The notes: generated by a model from the sequence alone, not told the origin. Counted from the first letter of the stretch, positions 27,130-36,386 are shown. The stretch is 49,006 nucleotides of DNA from Laspinema palackyanum D2a (GCA_025370845.1 JAMXFF010000019.1:83141-132146), one strand, 5' to 3'. Translations and numbers: made by a program.

Positions 27130-30036
27130 ATGAGAAAAAAACTGATTGAAGTTGCCCTCCCCCTGGAAGCGATTAATGCTGAATCTGCCCGAGAAAAATC
27201 GATTCGGCATGGGCATCCTTCAACCCTGCATTTGTGGTGGGCGCGGCGACCTTTAGCCGCTTGTCGAGCAGTTTTGTGGTCTTCTTTGGTAGATGACCCC
27301 TCCAGTTGGCCGGATAAATTCCCCACTGAAGAAGACCAAAAACGAGAACGGGAGCGCTTATTTGATATTTTGGGGCGAATCACCATTGAGACCGATAAAA
27401 AAGGGAATCATAAACAAGTTGTCCGGGGTTTAGTATCTTGGGATGACATCAAAAACCCGGCAATTATTGATGAAGCCCAAAAAGAAATTGCCCGATGTTT
27501 AGCTTGGGACCGGGGAGAGGAACCGCCCACTCAACCGGATGCGGTGCGGGATTATATTGCTCAATATGCACCGCCAGCTTATGACCCCTTTGCCGGGGGT
27601 GGGTCAATTCCTTTAGAGGCACAACGGTTAGGATTAGAAGCTCATGCCAGTGATTTGAATCCGGTGGCGGTATTAATTAATAAAGCGTTAATTGAAATTC
27701 CCCCGAAGTTTAAAGATTTGCCTCCCATTAATCCAGAGAATCGGCAGAAAAAGGGGATGAATTTCTGGAAAGGTGCTCAAGGATTAGCGGCAGATGTGGG
27801 ATTTTATGGGCAGTGGATGCGGGACGAAGCGTTTCAACGGATTGGGCATTTATATCCCAAGGTGGCATTACCGAAAGAGTATGGGGAGGACGCTGAAGCG
27901 ACGGTGATTGCTTGGTTATGGGCGCGGACAGTGAAATGTCCTAACCCAGCTTGTGGTTGTCAAATGCCTTTGGTGAAAAGTTTTGAGCTTTCCACGAAGA
28001 AGGGGAAAGAGGCTTGGGTTCAGCCGCAAATTGACCGGGAACAGACTCCGCCACGGATACAGTTTGATGTAAAAACTGGGAAGGGGGAAGCACCGGACCC
28101 GCCAAAAACAGGACGGGGTGCTAGTTTCAAGTGTTTAGCTTGTGAGCAACCTGTAGGGGAAAAATATATTAAGGCTGAAGCTATGGCTGGGAAAATGGAT
28201 GCTCAGTTAATGGCTATTGTAGCAGACGGGAAAAATGGCAGAGTATATTTATCTCCAAATTCTGATCATGAGGTAATTGCTAAAAGTGAAGTTCCCGCGT
28301 GGCAACCTCAACAACACCTAGCTAATGATCCTCGCAATATTTGGTGTGTTTCTTATGGATTAGATACATTTGATAAGCTGTTCACCTCTCGTCAATTAGT
28401 AGCCCTAACAACATTCAGTGATTTGGTGAGTGAAGCCAAAGAGAAGGCGTTTCAAGATGCAGTGGCTGCGGGGTTATCGGATGATGATGTGCTATTGAAT
28501 GATGGCGGCACGGGGGCGAGGGCTTATAGTGAGGCGATCTCAACTTATTTAGCTTTTGCTGTTGATAAAGCTAGTGATTATTGGTCGGCTCTTTGTAGCT
28601 GGCATTCTTCGGGTGAAAAAATGAGAAATACCTTTGGCCGTCAAGCAATACCGATGGTTTGGGATTATGCAGAATGTTGTATTTTTAGTCAATCATCAGG
28701 CAATTGGATGGCTTGCATTGACTGGGTGTGGAAGGTAATAGAAAAATCCACCATTTTCCTAGAGGGGAAGGTCTTACAACATGATGCAACTGTGATTCAC
28801 GAAAATGATTCACCCCCCAAAATCGTATCAACAGATCCGCCATATTACGACAATATTGGTTACGCTGACTTATCTGATTTTTTTTATGTCTGGCTACGTC
28901 GTTCTCTTCTAGCTATTTATCCAGACATTTGCAGCACTCTCTTAGTTCCTAAAATTCAAGAACTGATTGCCTCTCCCTATCGTTTTGATGGTAGCAAAAA
29001 AAAGGCTCAAGCATTTTTTGAAGAAGGACTGGGCCAAGCATTTAAACGAATGCATGATATTTCCCATGCCAGCTATCCCCTCACAATTTACTATGCCTTT
29101 AAGCAAGCTGAAACCGAAAAAAAAGGGAAAGGCGAAGAATCTGTTTCCTCTACGGGTTGGGAAACCATGTTAGAAGGTTTGATTCAATCGGGTTTCAGTA
29201 TTAATGGCACTTGGCCCATGCGTAGCGAACTGAGTAACCGCATGATTGCCAGTGACTCAAACGCCCTTGCTTCCTCCATCGTTCTTGTCTGCCGCCCTCG
29301 TCCAGAAACCGCCCCCAAAATCACCCGACGCCAATTCCTCAGCGAACTCAAAAAAGAACTCCCCAAAGCCCTAAAAACCCTCCAACAAGGCAATATCGCC
29401 CCGGTAGACTTGGCCCAAGCCAGTATCGGACCCGGGATGGCAGTCTACTCCCAATACGCTGCCGTCCTCGAAAATGATGGTTCCCCCATGCGAGTTCGCA
29501 CCGCTTTACAACTGATTAATCAACTCCTAGATGAATACCTCACCGAACAAGAAGGAGAATTTGATAGCGATACCCGTTGGGCGTTGACCTGGTTTGAACA
29601 ACATCAGTTCAATGAAGGACAATATGGCGATGCGGAAACCCTTTCCAAAGCCAGAAATACCAGCATTCAAGGCTTAGAACAAGCGGGAATTTTAACCGCC
29701 AAAGCCGGAAAAGTCCGCCTACTGAAACGGTCAGAACTGCAACCGAATTGGAATCCAGAACAGGATAATCGCGTCCCTCATTGGGAAATCACCCAACACC
29801 TGATTCGCGCCCTCGACCAAACCGGAGAAATCGGTGCAGCCGAACTCCTCGCCAAACTCGGAAATGGCGGAGAAATTGCCCGAGATTTAGCCTATCGACT
29901 CTATAACCTCTGTGATAGAAAAGGTTGGTCAGCCGAAGGAATTGGCTATAACAGCCTAGTCATTTCTTGGCCGGAAATCAGCCGATTAGCCAGGGAATCT
30001 AAGAAGTCTGAACCCATCCAAGGCAGTCTGTTTTAA
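27130..30036 (+). CDS. DUF1156 (COG1743) adenine-specific DNA methyltransferase, copy B
   Basis: 968 residues, paralogue of copy A 7.9 kb upstream in direct orientation. The N-terminal ~215 residues and the last ~260 are almost identical to copy A, including at silent positions. The middle differs: residues ~297-420, with a shorter, different linker before the second zinc pair (FKCLACEQPVG), and ~485-710 around the catalytic DPPYYD at 569. The motif I DPFAGGGS is intact. Both copies should be active by motif content. The divergent parts are good candidates for target recognition. It starts about 130 bp after the helicase stop. A 12-bp inverted repeat containing TAGCAGTCCTA spans the helicase end and this gap (26975-26986, 27070-27081). 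Confidence 0.93.
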   Translation: MRKKLIEVALPLEAINAESAREKSIRHGHPSTLHLWWARRPLAACRAVLWSSLVDDPSSWPDKFPTEEDQKRERERLFDILGRITIETDKKGNHKQVVRGLVSWDDIKNPAIIDEAQKEIARCLAWDRGEEPPTQPDAVRDYIAQYAPPAYDPFAGGGSIPLEAQRLGLEAHASDLNPVAVLINKALIEIPPKFKDLPPINPENRQKKGMNFWKGAQGLAADVGFYGQWMRDEAFQRIGHLYPKVALPKEYGEDAEATVIAWLWARTVKCPNPACGCQMPLVKSFELSTKKGKEAWVQPQIDREQTPPRIQFDVKTGKGEAPDPPKTGRGASFKCLACEQPVGEKYIKAEAMAGKMDAQLMAIVADGKNGRVYLSPNSDHEVIAKSEVPAWQPQQHLANDPRNIWCVSYGLDTFDKLFTSRQLVALTTFSDLVSEAKEKAFQDAVAAGLSDDDVLLNDGGTGARAYSEAISTYLAFAVDKASDYWSALCSWHSSGEKMRNTFGRQAIPMVWDYAECCIFSQSSGNWMACIDWVWKVIEKSTIFLEGKVLQHDATVIHENDSPPKIVSTDPPYYDNIGYADLSDFFYVWLRRSLLAIYPDICSTLLVPKIQELIASPYRFDGSKKKAQAFFEEGLGQAFKRMHDISHASYPLTIYYAFKQAETEKKGKGEESVSSTGWETMLEGLIQSGFSINGTWPMRSELSNRMIASDSNALASSIVLVCRPRPETAPKITRRQFLSELKKELPKALKTLQQGNIAPVDLAQASIGPGMAVYSQYAAVLENDGSPMRVRTALQLINQLLDEYLTEQEGEFDSDTRWALTWFEQHQFNEGQYGDAETLSKARNTSIQGLEQAGILTAKAGKVRLLKRSELQPNWNPEQDNRVPHWEITQHLIRALDQTGEIGAAELLAKLGNGGEIARDLAYRLYNLCDRKGWSAEGIGYNSLVISWPEISRLARESKKSEPIQGSLF

Positions 30037-30120
30037 ACCAACTGTCTTTCCGGTCCCCCTTCTCCCCCGGTGGGAGAAGGGAGTAAGAGGCCCTTACAAG
30101 GCTAGGTTTTTTTACGTCTA

Positions 30121-30437
30121 GCAGGGATTGACCGCAATTCCGGTCCCCCCCCTTACCAAGGGGGGGCTAGGGGGGGTCCTCCGTTATGTGGCCCTCGCCA
30201 CATAACCCACGATGATCCGCTTAAACGCCTGTAGAGAGGCGCGTCCCACCTGTTTTTTCCCCCTGGGGAGGGCCCCTTAGCAGGGATTGACCGCAATTCC
30301 GGTCCCCCCCCTTAGCAAGGGGGGGCTAGGGGGGGTCCTCCGTTATGTGGCCCTCGCCACATAACCCAAGATGATCCGCTTAAACGCCTGTAGAGAGGCG
30401 GGTCCTACCTGTTTTTTCCCCGTGGGGAGGGCCCCTG
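30121..30437. repeat. Two tandem 159-bp copies of a structured palindromic element
   Basis: The units starting at 30121 and 30280 differ at about six positions. Each holds CCGGTCCCCCCCCTTA, a G-rich arm, a perfect 10-bp hairpin GTTATGTGGC/GCCACATAAC (30183-30206; second copy from 30342), then CGCTTAAACGCCTGTAGAG and a CCCC-GGGGAGGGCCCC tail. An inverted right arm lies at about 30490-30531. The design matches the elements at 8169 and 34631 but with different sequence in the stem. Confidence 0.85.
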
Positions 30438-30525
30438 GAGGAGAACTCTTTATCCACTCATTCCGGCTTGAGGCGCACTCGCGCCTCAAGGAGACCCCCC
30501 CTAACCCCCCCTTGCTAAGGGGGGG

Positions 30526-30650
30526 GACCGGAATTGCGGTCAATCCCTTGGTAAGGGGGGGACCGGAATTGCGGTCAATCCCTTGGTAAGAGGGGGGACT
30601 GGAATTCCGGTCAATCCCTTGCTAAGGGGGGGGACTGGAATTCCGGTCCC
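30526..30650. repeat. 35-36-bp GC-rich minisatellite
   Basis: Units begin at 30526, 30561, 30597 and 30633 (GACCGGAATTGCGGTCAATC, then CCTTGGTAAGGGGG). Each has a palindromic core that is ACCGGAATTGCGGT in early copies and ACTGGAATTCCGGT in later ones. The array sits between the tandem 159-bp repeats and the copy of the helicase-type palindrome (30643-30677). The whole 30037-30720 gap is repeat and contains no gene. Confidence 0.8.
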
Positions 30651-30720
30651 CCTTCTCCCCCGGTGGGAGAAGGGGTTAGGGGATGAGGGGGACTCACTCA
30701 CTGAATAACAACCCAAAATT

Positions 30721-31197
30721 ATGATCGCCTTACAACTGCAACAACTCGACATCCCCTGGGTCAGCGCTTGTTAATTCATCACTTAAATTGGGAACAATTT
30801 GAAGAAATCATCACGGAACTAGGAGAAAACCGCACCGCGAGAATTGCCTATCATCAAGAAACCTTAGAAATCCGACAGCCCACCCCAGAACATGAAATTG
30901 ACAAAGAAATTATTAGCGATATTGTCAAAATTTTACTAGAAGAACTAGAAATAGACTGCGATGGATGCTTACCTCAGCCTGGGAGTTCCGGAACTCTGGA
31001 TTTATGCCCAGGGGGAACTCAAAATTTCTACCCTAAACTCCGGAGAATATCAACAAGTTTCCACCAGTCCGACCTTCCCTGGTTTCCCCCTATTAGACTG
31101 GGTAACAGCAGTTCTGACTCAAACCGTGACCCAGGGCAGAAGTCCCGCATTAAGAGCCTTCCGCCAGCAAATTCGTACCCGAAAACCTACCCTATAA
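30721..31197 (+). pseudogene. Uma2-family endonuclease remnant
   Basis: Pieces of a Uma2 protein lie in different frames. QRLLIHHLNWEQFEEIITEL and the following residues, to about 30960, match the N-terminal part. The C-terminal part resumes in another frame with AYLSLGVPELWIYAQGELKI and continues to 31197. The central catalytic segment expected between them (the PD...ExK core) is missing, so there is an internal deletion plus a frameshift. A short ATG frame at 30721 stops after 17 codons. It sits directly before the DUF499 gene and could separate it from the upstream cassette transcript. Confidence 0.75.
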
Positions 31198-31204
31198 ACT
31201 GATT

Positions 31205-34200
31205 ATGGCTATTAGCAATCACGAACGAATCGGCAGAGCTTTAAACCTACTCCGAGATGGCCTTTATCCCTTTATTGAACGGGAGATGAAAGCCATTCAT
31301 GGAGACCGTTGGATAGTCGCCGCTTCCGCTTGTTTACCGGATAGTTATGTTCGCAACAAACACCCCCAAGATGTTCTCCAAGAAGATGTTTCAGCCTTGC
31401 TGATTGTGATGTGGGAGCAATGGAATAATATCTTTCGCAATATTCTGGGACGGTCTGAACGCAGCTTGGTCAGCGAATTGCGGGATATTCGTAACGAATG
31501 GGCACATAAAACCACGGTTTCCACCGATGATACTTACCGGGCCTTAGATAGTATGACCCGCTTATTATCGGCGATTTCTGCCCCAGAAGCGGCTACAGTG
31601 GAAAAGCAGAAACAAGAACTGTTACGCCTGCGGTTTGAAGACCAGGCCCGACGGGAAACGCGCCGGGTGGCGATCGCCCCCACAGAAGGACAACCCCTCT
31701 CCGGATTAAAACCCTGGCGCGAAATTACCACCCCTCATCCCGATGTCGCCTCCGGTCGCTACCAACAAGCGGAATTTGCCGCAGACCTCTGGCAAGTTTT
31801 TCTCGATGAAGGTTCCGATGAATACCGCCTCCCCACAGAATTCTTCCAACGCACCTATCTCACCGAAGGACTCAAACAACTCCTCACCGGGGCGTTACTA
31901 CGCTTAAGCGGAACCGGAGGAGATCCGGTCATCGAACTCCAAACTAACTTCGGTGGGGGAAAAACCCATGCCATGTTAGCCCTCTATCACCTGTTTTTTG
32001 GCGTTTCCGCGAAAGACTTACCCGGACTAGAACCTGTCTTCCAAGAGGCTGAAATCAACGAACCCCCTGCTAATGTGAATACCGTAGTCCTCGTGGGCAC
32101 CCAAATCTCCCCGGGACAAATTCATCACAAACCCGACGGGACTCAAGTGCGGACCTTGTGGGGTGAAATTGCGTGGCAACTGGGAAAGAAAGAGGGATAT
32201 GAGAGAATCCGAGAAGCGGATGAAACCTCTACCAATCCCGGTAATGCCCTCAAAGACTTATTTAATCATTATGCGCCGGTACTCATTTTGATTGATGAGT
32301 GGGTCGCCTATGGTCGGCAACTGCATGATAAAAGTGACCTCCCTGCGGGAGATTTTGATACTCACTTCACCTTTGCCCAAACCCTGAGTGAGGCGGCGAA
32401 AAACGCTAAAAAAACCCTGTTGGTGGTGAGTATTCCCTCTTCAGAGATTGAAATTGGCGGGGACCGGGGGAAAGAGGCCCTAGACCGTCTCAAGAATGCG
32501 ATCGGGCGGGTAGAGTGTCCCTGGCGACCCGCAAGCGCTGACGAAAGTTTTGAAATTGTCCGGCGTCGTTTATTTCAGACCAACTCAGACCCCAGTCTGT
32601 TTGTCCAACGCGATGCAGTGGTTCGCGCCTTTGCAGAACTCTACCGCACTCAGAGTCAGGAATTTCCGGCGGAATGTAAAGAAGGGGACTATGAACGCCG
32701 GATGAAAGAAGCTTATCCGATTCATCCAGAACTGTTTGCACGCCTCTACTCCGATTGGTCCAGTCTGGATAAATTCCAGCGCACTCGCGGGGTTCTGCGT
32801 TTGATGGCTAAAATCATTCACTCTCTGTGGGAACGCAATGACCAAAGTCTCCTGATTATGCCAGCTCATGTCCCAATGGACGATTCCCAAGTTCAGACGG
32901 AACTGAGTCACTACCTAGAAGATAACTGGATTCCCGTGATTGAAAAAGATGTGGACGGGCCGAATTCCTTGCCCTTGGCCCTGGACCGCCAGAATCCGAA
33001 TTTAGGCCGCTACTCCGCCTGTCGTCGCGTCACTCGCACCATTTACATGGGTTCCGCCCCCACCCTGCGGGCGGCCAATCGGGGTTTAGAAGACCGTCGC
33101 ATCAAACTCGGTTGTGTCCAACCCGGGGAAAGTGTGGCAACCTTCGGGGATGCCTTGCGGCGATTATCGGACCAAGGAACTTATTTGTATCTGGATGGGA
33201 ATCGGTACTGGATTTCCACTCAACCCAACGTGAATCGGACCGCACAAGAACGGGGGAGTCAGTTCTTAGACGATCGCTATTTGGTGTGGCAAGAGATTAT
33301 TAAACGGTTGAAAGGCGATCGCCAGCGCGGAGAATTCAGTGCCATCCATATCGCCCCGGAATCCACTTCGGACATTCCCGACGACCCCAATTTAGGAGTC
33401 CGCCTCGTCGTTCTCTCTCCCATATATCCCCATACTCGTCTAAGTAAAGACAGTCCCGCTCGAAAATATGTAGAAGATGCCCTCAACCACAAAGGGAGTG
33501 GTTCTCGCTATTACCGAAACACCCTGCTATTCCTCGCACCGGACCAACCTAAAATCGAAAATTTAGAGAAAAATGTTGCTCAATATTTAGCCTGGGAATC
33601 GATTCTCGCCGATGATAAAAAAAAGACCCTTAATTTAGATAATTTCCAACGCACTCAGGCGGAAACCAAGCGGGATGCGACAAACAAAGATGTGGATAAT
33701 ATCCTGTGGGATACCTATCAATGGCTGCTGATTCCCACCCAACCGGACCCAAAAGGGGAGATAGAATGGAAAGAAACGCGATTGACCGGGCCCGACTCTG
33801 CGATCGCCCGTGCCAGCACAAAAGCCCTCCATGAATCGGATTTGCAGGCCATTTACGCCCCCAATACCCTCCGACTTGAAGCCCTAGACCCCCTGCTGTG
33901 GCGGGAAACAAACCACATTGACCTCAAACGCCTTTGGGAATATCACACCCAATATCCCTATCTGCCGCGATTAAAAAATCAGACGGTGCTGTTGGCAGCG
34001 ATTAGTGATGGGGTAACCTCCACAGTTTGGGCGGATAATTTTGCTTATGCAGAAGGATTTGATGAAGAAACCGGGAAATATCTGGGATTGCAGGCAGGGA
34101 CCGGGATTAATCCTACTATCAGTCCTCAAAGTTTGCTGGTCAAACCCGAAATTGCTCAACAGCAGTTTGATTTAGAGGCAAGAGTGAACCGCGTGGATGC

Positions 34201-34570
34201 GGCAAAAACACAGGGTCTCCAGTCGCAATCTTCTACTCTCCAGTCTCCTGGAGCAGAATATAGGTCATCTTCGATGAATGCTGGGGATGGCAATCCGGGT
34301 GAAGAGTTCGGGTCGCAACAGACTACCGCCCCTGTTCTGCGGCGATTTTATGGCAATGTAGAGATTGATCCGATGCGGGTGAATCGGGATGTCCCGGCGA
34401 TCGTCCAGGAGGTCATCCAGCATCTAACTTCCCTAAATAAGGCCAAAGTCAAAATCACCTTGGAAATCGAAGCAGAAATTCCGGAAGGCGTCCCCGATGA
34501 TATCGCGCGCACTGTCCTAGAAAACTGCCGGACCCTGAAATTTAACAGTCAATCCTTTGAGTCGGAATAA
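31205..34570 (+). CDS. DUF499 (COG1483) defence ATPase with N-terminal Swt1-like HEPN domain
   Basis: 1121 residues. Residues ~1-125 resemble a Swt1-type HEPN domain (IGRALNLLRDGLYPFIEREM) with an intact ribonuclease-type motif R96-NEWA-H101 in RDIRNEWAHK. The DUF499 ATPase region follows, with a P-loop-like TNFGGGKTH (G250-H255) and a probable Walker B with acidic residues in PVLILIDEWVAYGR. The C-terminal ~200 residues include a low-complexity linker rich in Ser/Gln near 1000-1040 and a compact terminal domain. DUF499 and DUF1156 proteins co-occur in defence islands. The HEPN part suggests an RNA-cleaving effector or a sensor controlled by the ATPase; that is inference. The ATG is 8 bp after the Uma2 remnant. 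Confidence 0.9.
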   Translation: MAISNHERIGRALNLLRDGLYPFIEREMKAIHGDRWIVAASACLPDSYVRNKHPQDVLQEDVSALLIVMWEQWNNIFRNILGRSERSLVSELRDIRNEWAHKTTVSTDDTYRALDSMTRLLSAISAPEAATVEKQKQELLRLRFEDQARRETRRVAIAPTEGQPLSGLKPWREITTPHPDVASGRYQQAEFAADLWQVFLDEGSDEYRLPTEFFQRTYLTEGLKQLLTGALLRLSGTGGDPVIELQTNFGGGKTHAMLALYHLFFGVSAKDLPGLEPVFQEAEINEPPANVNTVVLVGTQISPGQIHHKPDGTQVRTLWGEIAWQLGKKEGYERIREADETSTNPGNALKDLFNHYAPVLILIDEWVAYGRQLHDKSDLPAGDFDTHFTFAQTLSEAAKNAKKTLLVVSIPSSEIEIGGDRGKEALDRLKNAIGRVECPWRPASADESFEIVRRRLFQTNSDPSLFVQRDAVVRAFAELYRTQSQEFPAECKEGDYERRMKEAYPIHPELFARLYSDWSSLDKFQRTRGVLRLMAKIIHSLWERNDQSLLIMPAHVPMDDSQVQTELSHYLEDNWIPVIEKDVDGPNSLPLALDRQNPNLGRYSACRRVTRTIYMGSAPTLRAANRGLEDRRIKLGCVQPGESVATFGDALRRLSDQGTYLYLDGNRYWISTQPNVNRTAQERGSQFLDDRYLVWQEIIKRLKGDRQRGEFSAIHIAPESTSDIPDDPNLGVRLVVLSPIYPHTRLSKDSPARKYVEDALNHKGSGSRYYRNTLLFLAPDQPKIENLEKNVAQYLAWESILADDKKKTLNLDNFQRTQAETKRDATNKDVDNILWDTYQWLLIPTQPDPKGEIEWKETRLTGPDSAIARASTKALHESDLQAIYAPNTLRLEALDPLLWRETNHIDLKRLWEYHTQYPYLPRLKNQTVLLAAISDGVTSTVWADNFAYAEGFDEETGKYLGLQAGTGINPTISPQSLLVKPEIAQQQFDLEARVNRVDAAKTQGLQSQSSTLQSPGAEYRSSSMNAGDGNPGEEFGSQQTTAPVLRRFYGNVEIDPMRVNRDVPAIVQEVIQHLTSLNKAKVKITLEIEAEIPEGVPDDIARTVLENCRTLKFNSQSFESE

Positions 34571-34630
34571 GCGCGCAATAGGGAGATGGGGGAGACTTAC
34601 AAGAGTAGGTTTTTACCCTTAACTGCATCT

Positions 34631-34871
34631 CCGGTCCCCTCCCCTTGGCAAGGGGAGGGTTAGGGTGGGGTCCTCCTGACGTGGCAAAGCCACGTCAGGA
34701 AGAAATAGTGCGTTGAGGGTGTCGGCGGTGACGTGGCGATCGCCGGTCACGAAGAAGAAGTTTCCCCAGTCTGCTACAGGTGCGATCGCCTCATGGGAGT
34801 GCGTGAGGGGGCGATCGCCACATCAAGAGGACCCCACCCTAACCCTCCCCTTGCCAAGGGGAGGGGACCGG
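34631..34871. mobile_element. MITE-like palindromic element, copy 2
   Basis: The 42-bp inverted arms (34631-34672 and 34830-34871) are identical to those of the element at 8169-8359. The inner region is 157 bp, with a perfect 11-bp hairpin CCTGACGTGGC/GCCACGTCAGG (34675-34699) and several HIP1 octamers. It shares internal order with copy 1 (AAGAA, GTTTCCCC, GGTGCGATCGCCTC). It marks the right edge of the defence cassette. The remaining ~170 bp to atpI (34872-35040) is AT-rich and probably carries the atp promoter. Confidence 0.85.
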
Positions 34872-35040
34872 ATGTGTAGTTAAATTTGAGGCAAACCCCC
34901 CATCCTCCCAACCTGGATCCAGAAAAATTCCCGGTACAGATAAATTTATTATTTTTTAAGTTATGTTACCGGCGCGTGATATTATTCATTTTGGCCTGTT
35001 AGCGTCCAGGTGTAACGATCTGGGCTTAAGTTAACTAAGA

Positions 35041-35496
35041 GTGAACTTGTCAGACCCTTCTGAAGAACCCACTTCCCAAGAGCGAGAACTCGAACCCAAC
35101 GAGACTCGTGAACCACAGGAGAATTCCTCAAGGGATTCCTCTATGGATGAGTACCATCAGCTTAAACAAAAGCTGTTGGTCTCGACCCTTGTGATTACAA
35201 TCGTCGTGTTTGTCTCGGTTTGGTTCTATTATTCGCTCAATATTGCCCTGAATTATTTGATCGGGGCGTGCACGGGTGTGGTTTACTTGAGAATGTTGGC
35301 AAGGGATGTTGAGCGTCTCGGCAATCAAAAGCAGAGTCTGAGTAAAGGCAGGCTCGCGATGTTCATTGGGTTGATTATAGTAGCAACTCAATGGGATCAG
35401 CTACAGGTAATGCCCATATTTCTGGGTTTCCTGACATATAAAGCCGCGCTCCTCGTCTACGTCCTTCAAACGACCCTTTTGCCGGACTCCAAATAG
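35041..35496 (+). CDS. atpI: ATP synthase protein I (assembly factor)
   Basis: 151 residues from a GTG. An in-frame ATG at 35143 ([12 protein letters not shown]) is an alternative start that would remove a charged, probably disordered N-terminus. Four hydrophobic segments follow ([63 protein letters not shown]). AtpI is a small membrane protein that heads bacterial atp operons and helps assemble the c-ring. The position directly before the subunit a gene fits exactly. Confidence 0.88.
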   Translation: MNLSDPSEEPTSQERELEPNETREPQENSSRDSSMDEYHQLKQKLLVSTLVITIVVFVSVWFYYSLNIALNYLIGACTGVVYLRMLARDVERLGNQKQSLSKGRLAMFIGLIIVATQWDQLQVMPIFLGFLTYKAALLVYVLQTTLLPDSK

Positions 35497-35542
35497 GATA
35501 AGGCATTTTGCAAACCATCCAGTCCCTCTGGAACCCCGCTTA

Positions 35543-36298
35543 ATGGATATGCTAGAGGTTTTAAACGCCTTTAATTCGCTCCCGATCGCCGAATTGGAAG
35601 TAGGCAAGCACTTCTATTGGCAAGTTGGCAGTCTCAAGCTTCACGGTCAGGTGGTCATGACCTCCTGGTTTGTGATGGGATTGCTGGTTGTCACCTCCTT
35701 GGCAGCTACCCGGAACATCCAACGGATCCCCGGTGGCCTTCAAAATTTTATGGAATATGCCCTGGAGTTTATTAGAGACTTAGCCAAAGGCCAAATCGGA
35801 GAGAAAGAATATCGGCCTTGGGTGCCCTTTGTTGGCACATTATTTCTGTTCATCTTTGTGAGCAACTGGTCTGGAGCGTTGGTGCCTTGGAAGCTGATTC
35901 ACATTCCGGGCGGCGAATTAGCTGCACCGACCAGTGATATCAACACCACTGTAGCACTGGCCTTGCTGACATCTTTGGCTTATTTCTACGCCGGATTACG
36001 CAAGCGCGGTTTGGGGTATTTTGCTAAATACATCCAGCCCACGCCAATCCTGTTGCCCATCAACATTCTGGAAGATTTTACCAAGCCTCTGTCCCTGAGT
36101 TTCCGTCTATTTGGAAACATCTTGGCAGATGAGTTAGTGGTGGGGGTTTTCGTATTGTTGGTGCCCTTATTTATCCCGCTTCCGGTGATGATTTTGGGAC
36201 TATTCACCAGTGCGATTCAAGCCCTGATTTTCGCCACCTTAGCGGCGGTTTACATCGGTGAAGCGATGGAAGGCCACGGCGAAGAACATCACGACTAA
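35543..36298 (+). CDS. atpB: ATP synthase F0 subunit a
   Basis: 251 residues. This is the stator membrane subunit that forms the two proton half-channels beside the c-ring. The essential arginine lies in the segment [20 protein letters not shown], and [15 protein letters not shown] is also conserved. The C-terminus has the usual His/Glu-rich tail. It lies 46 bp after atpI. It is called atpI in older cyanobacterial and plastid nomenclature. Confidence 0.97.
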   Translation: MDMLEVLNAFNSLPIAELEVGKHFYWQVGSLKLHGQVVMTSWFVMGLLVVTSLAATRNIQRIPGGLQNFMEYALEFIRDLAKGQIGEKEYRPWVPFVGTLFLFIFVSNWSGALVPWKLIHIPGGELAAPTSDINTTVALALLTSLAYFYAGLRKRGLGYFAKYIQPTPILLPINILEDFTKPLSLSFRLFGNILADELVVGVFVLLVPLFIPLPVMILGLFTSAIQALIFATLAAVYIGEAMEGHGEEHHD

Positions 36299-36386
36299 AA
36301 TTAGGATTTGATAGTTAGATTTTGAGCGCGATCGAACCGCCAAAATCTGAGTTCGTTCATTCTTTTCATCGTTCATTTTGTACTAA

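Noticed and set aside
30121-30650. Possible CRISPR array in the repeat nest
   Set aside because: Units are palindromic, of unequal lengths and without unique spacers, and no cas genes are near.
19231-34570. Calling the cassette a classical DISARM system
   Set aside because: The helicase resembles DrmD and methyltransferases are present, but I find no drmA, drmB or drmC in the window.
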